NCBI GenBank assembly: GCA_021808195.1
Contig: JAKBCE010000091.1
Coordinates: 1 to 9,302 of the forward strand
Direction: 5' to 3'
Length of the DNA: 9,302 nt
Origin: Pseudomonadota bacterium
GTDB taxonomy: Bacteria > Pseudomonadota > Gammaproteobacteria > Steroidobacterales > Steroidobacteraceae
Under the pieces are notes generated by a model. It had not been told where the DNA came from, did no database searches, and saw only the letters and a program-made list of their open reading frames with translations. Positions 7,434 through 9,302 of the stretch are shown piece after piece. Made by a program: the position numbers and the translations under genes. The first letter of the stretch is position 1; every line of letters begins with the position of its first letter.

Positions 7434-8094
7434 GGAGATTGTCATGTACCGCTCGATCGTCCCGCCTACACCGAGGCTTCCCCGGGCCTGATTTTCATGA
7501 TAACAGCACGAGAAATGCCGACGCCATCAGGAACGACAATCAAGCAGTCCCCGGATGCCGCTCATCGCGAACGAGCACGCTACTTCAACCGTTCTTCGAG
7601 CAACCACTGCGGATTTTATCCGCGCCAGCGCTGAGGGTCTTCAAGGGACGACACTTTTTTCAACCAGACGATCTGCACTTGACCGAACGTATTTCATCGA
7701 GATTGTTTACGTGTTCACGAGTGAATCCTGTTCACCTGCGTGGCAGATCAGCTATCGCGCCCTACGTGGCTACTGCGCTGGAGTAATGATGTCAATTCGG
7801 GACACATGGCCGGGATATGGAGCCCCACGTCCCCGATGAAACCGTGACGCTCTGCAGCAGACTCAGGAACGCGCACCCGCAATTCACGGCATGCTGAAGT
7901 AGCAGCACCCTTACCTGGATTCCAGCTTGCTCATCAAATAGCCCTGCTTGGGATCCGGTCGAAGTGCGGCACTCCCACGGGCATAAGGAGCGGATTCAGC
8001 ACTAGAATTTCGGAGGCTGAGAATATTCAGAATTCGCCGGGGAGTTTGGAGAAAGTCCCCGGAGCTGGATTGTTCGGCCGCGCAGGGATTAAAC

Positions 8095-8119
8095 CTACGA
8101 ACAGGAGAAAAAGTCGTAG
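8095..8119. repeat. Short inverted repeat in the gene-poor region
   Basis: CTACGA (8095-8100) and TCGTAG (8114-8119) form a perfect 6-bp stem around a 13-base purine-rich loop. It is short and could be chance. No U-tract follows on either strand. Confidence 0.2.
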
Positions 8120-8267
8120 TGGGTGTTCTCCGCGGCTCATGCATACACGATCCGCCGCATCGCAAGTAGTTGATTTTTTGAAAAATGGCGAAGGCGTGGT
8201 GAGCGCAGGAAGGGGCGTCGACCAGTTTCGACTAGTACCTCACTGAATTTGCACTGAGCCGTCAGCG

Positions 8268-8702
8268 CTAGGTGCTCGCGCTGAGCAGGCTCCGCACCCG
8301 CGCAAATAGCTGCTCAGCGCCGTAATCGTCCTCGTAGGCCTGCTCCGCAATCTGCTGCTCCGCGTCAAGCAGTTCCCTCAGAAGCTTTCGGGCCAGTGCT
8401 GCGTCGCTGGGCAGCACGACTCGTTCAATGGCTTCGACGGTGTAGCCTGCGCGAGCGACGATCTCGACGCTGCGTCGGTGGCGGACGTCGTACTCGCGCT
8501 CGCCCACGCGGAGTGCGCTGATCTCGCACCGAACGATGCTCGCAACCTGATCGGGCTCCTCCGCAGCGATGAAGGCTTCGATATACGACCGGACTCCGGG
8601 AGGCGCGCTGCAAAGCATGGACACTATGAAGGCGGCAAGCTCCTCCGGGCTGCGGCGATGCAGGGCAGCCAAGGCTCCCGCGAGTTCTTCTTCGGTGTCC
8701 AC
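8268..8702 (-). CDS. Hypothetical acidic protein downstream of the RelE-like toxin
   Basis: 144 residues from GTG 8702. An in-frame TAG two codons upstream of the GTG bounds the frame, and an AGG lies 5 bases before the GTG. The protein is rich in Ala, Leu and Glu, predicted largely alpha-helical, with no membrane helix or signal peptide. I do not recognise it firmly. The order EELAAFIVSML, VRSYIEAFIAAEEPDQVA, and later DAALARKLLRELL followed by YEDDYGAEQLFARVRSLL recalls part of the longer DUF6880-type proteins, a weak memory-based resemblance. If correct, this would be a short or truncated relative. It lies 84 bases downstream of the toxin gene on the same strand and could be co-transcribed, either as a third component or as an unrelated passenger. 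The stop overlaps a 7-bp inverted repeat (8262-8268 with 8278-8284) without a U-tract. Coding is likely from composition and length; function is unknown. Confidence 0.6.
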   Translation of the reverse strand: MDTEEELAGALAALHRRSPEELAAFIVSMLCSAPPGVRSYIEAFIAAEEPDQVASIVRCEISALRVGEREYDVRHRRSVEIVARAGYTVEAIERVVLPSDAALARKLLRELLDAEQQIAEQAYEDDYGAEQLFARVRSLLSAST

Positions 8703-8786
8703 GGCGGCCTATACCGCGGTGCTCGACAAAATGACCCCCGGGTGTGTTTGGCAAGATCAGTCCGCCTGGGTGAGAGGATTTGGCGA

Positions 8787-9200
8787 CTACTTCTTCGTGC
8801 GATAAGAGGGCCGGCCTACGGGCCGCGCCGCAGCTTCTCGTGCAAGTGCCGTTTTCGCAGTGTTGGTCAATGTCTTGACTGTGTCTACCAAACGAGCGAG
8901 CGCGGACCGATACACGAGGCTCTCTTCGCAACGATCTACGGCCATCACCATCACGATCAGCGCATTGTCTTCGACGCGGTAGACCAACCGGACGCCTTGC
9001 TTATTGAGCTTGATTTTGTAACAGCCAATCAGATCGCCGTGCAAGAAGCCGCCCGGCACGTGTGGGTCTTCGAGCCGCGTCGCAAGCAGCTTTTTCAGCG
9101 GCTTCTTGATCGAGCCATCAAGAGCGTTCCACTCCTTCAGAGCCTCGGGGTGAAACAGCAGGCGGTATTTGTGCTTGGGCCGCTGTTCAGAGCTCGTCAA
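8787..9200 (-). CDS. RelE/ParE-family toxin with C-terminal extension
   Basis: Type II toxin of the RelE fold, expected to cleave mRNA in the ribosomal A site. I start it at TTG 9200 because GAGG (9210-9207) lies 6 bases before it and the fold begins soon after; ATG 9227 in the same frame would reach deep into the antitoxin gene. The result is 137 residues. The core KYRLLFHPEALKEW (11-24), CYKIKL (60-65), RLVY (71-74) and VDRCEESLVY (88-97) align without gaps in these blocks to E. coli RelE as I remember it. Lys62, Lys64, Arg71 and Tyr97 correspond to RelE K52, K54, R61 and Y87. Cys91 stands where RelE has catalytic R81, with Arg90 just before. The RelE fold ends near Leu104 (RelE has 95 residues), and a basic tail of about 33 residues follows (8 Lys/Arg, 2 acidic). 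The gene overlaps the antitoxin stop by 14 bases, so it is translationally coupled. It may be active, weakened or retuned; sequence cannot decide. Confidence 0.88.
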   Translation of the reverse strand: MTSSEQRPKHKYRLLFHPEALKEWNALDGSIKKPLKKLLATRLEDPHVPGGFLHGDLIGCYKIKLNKQGVRLVYRVEDNALIVMVMAVDRCEESLVYRSALARLVDTVKTLTNTAKTALAREAAARPVGRPSYRTKK

Positions 9201-9302
9201 TATCGACCTCGATCGGCTCGGCACCATCGTTCATCCGGGTGCGCACCAGATTGAGCAACTCCCGATCGCCAAGTGCCTCGAGCATGGCTTCCATGAGCGC
9301 CG
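9187..9302 (-). CDS. Type II antitoxin (Phd/YefM- or RelB-like), C-terminal end only
   Basis: The frame runs in from the right edge and ends at the minus-strand TGA 9189-9187, showing 37 residues. They read ALMEAMLEALGDRELLNLV, then RTRMNDGAEPIEVDIDEL. A helical stretch with a D-x-E-L-x-x-L-V core and an acidic end like (V/S)DxDEL are typical of the toxin-wrapping C-termini of Phd/YefM and some RelB/StbD antitoxins. The DNA-binding N-terminal domain, which would separate Phd/YefM from ribbon-helix-helix RelB types, lies outside the window. It is the first gene of the locus. In such systems the antitoxin neutralises the toxin and, with it, represses the shared promoter, which would lie beyond 9302. 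The 14-base overlap with the toxin gene supports the pairing. Confidence 0.72.
   Translation of the reverse strand, partial: ALMEAMLEALGDRELLNLVRTRMNDGAEPIEVDIDEL
9207..9210 (-). promoter_or_regulatory. Ribosome binding site for the TTG start of the RelE-like toxin
   Basis: GAGG, inside the last codons of the antitoxin gene, lies 6 bases before TTG 9200. It decides the toxin start against the upstream in-frame ATG 9227. A weak TTG start inside the antitoxin gene would fit lower toxin than antitoxin synthesis. Confidence 0.5.

Larger units (their letters stand above)
7424..8267. other. Gene-poor region of about 840 bases, possibly decayed DNA
   Basis: No frame here has a recognisable domain, a plausible ribosome binding site and coding-like composition together. 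The open frames (plus strand up to 115 residues at 7439-7786; minus strand 84 residues at 8165-7911) are short, mutually overlapping and lack known motifs. GC looks visibly lower than in the exporter operon, with AT-rich patches such as 8171-8186. Scattered fragments look like parts of genes: a plus-strand 26-codon frame from ATG 7817 encoding VPDETVTLC, vaguely like the N-terminal part of IS5-type transposases, and a minus-strand frame ending in GYLMSKLESR. Neither is enough to name an element. The promoter of the membrane-protein gene must lie at its left end, but I cannot pick a clear -35/-10 pair. Confidence 0.5.

Noticed and set aside
7640..7780. FKGRHF and ISYR scraps in two plus-strand frames, recalling IS6-type transposases
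   Set aside because: The motifs are in different frames, the distance between them is too long for IS6, and the DDE residues are missing.
7817..7897. Fragment resembling the PDETTLCRFR stretch of IS5-type transposases
   Set aside because: Only about ten residues resemble it, with mismatches, and no further transposase motif or terminal inverted repeat is visible around it.
8082..8098. tRNA T-arm-like sequence on the minus strand (5-bp stem GTAGG/CCTGC, loop TTTAATC)
   Set aside because: The loop lacks the invariant C of TTC, and no matching acceptor stem, anticodon arm or D-arm can be found at the right spacing. Probably chance.
7911..8165. Minus-strand 84-residue frame from a TTG
   Set aside because: Ser/Arg-rich, no ribosome binding site, no known motif. 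It covers part of the gene-poor region without coding character.
1..9302. CRISPR arrays or tandem repeats
   Set aside because: Reading through the window showed no regularly spaced direct repeats.

Overview
The window is GC-rich DNA from a diderm bacterium, most likely a beta- or gammaproteobacterium. The evidence is the lipoprotein-type outer-membrane efflux factor, the iron-sulfur photolyase and the Arg/Ala-rich codon use. I cannot place the genus from sequence alone. The left two thirds (about 1-6530) look like ordinary GC-rich core genome. The right third (about 6600-9300) is looser, somewhat lower in GC, and looks like accessory DNA.

Region by region: (1) 1-807 is the 3' half of an FeS-type bacterial cryptochrome/photolyase gene whose start lies outside the window. 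(2) About 984-5273 is a compact four-gene operon for a complete trans-envelope ABC exporter: a NodT/OprM-type outer-membrane lipoprotein, a DevC/MacB-like permease, its ATPase, and a HlyD-type membrane fusion protein. Two junctions are ATGA overlaps and the third has a 2-base gap, so the four proteins are probably made together. The ATPase and permease would drive a MacB-type cycle, the fusion protein would span the periplasm, and the outer-membrane factor would give the exit channel. The substrate cannot be read from sequence. (3) On the opposite strand, converging on the operon, is a class III (CaiB/BaiF) CoA-transferase gene at 5295-6533. A GC-rich hairpin lies between the two.

(4) From about 6534 everything recognisable is on the minus strand. 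There is a 320-base spacer, an unidentified three-helix membrane protein (6854-7423), and about 840 bases with no convincing gene. The window ends in a toxin-antitoxin locus, read right to left: the C-terminal end of an antitoxin (cut by the window edge), a RelE-family toxin starting on an overlapping TTG codon, and an uncharacterised 144-residue protein 84 bases downstream.

The most interesting signal is the RelE-like protein. It keeps the K-x-K, Arg and Tyr active-site positions of E. coli RelE, but has Cys where RelE has Arg81, and carries a basic tail of about 33 residues. It is followed by a possible third gene. I saw no CRISPR array, rRNA, intact tRNA or intact insertion sequence.
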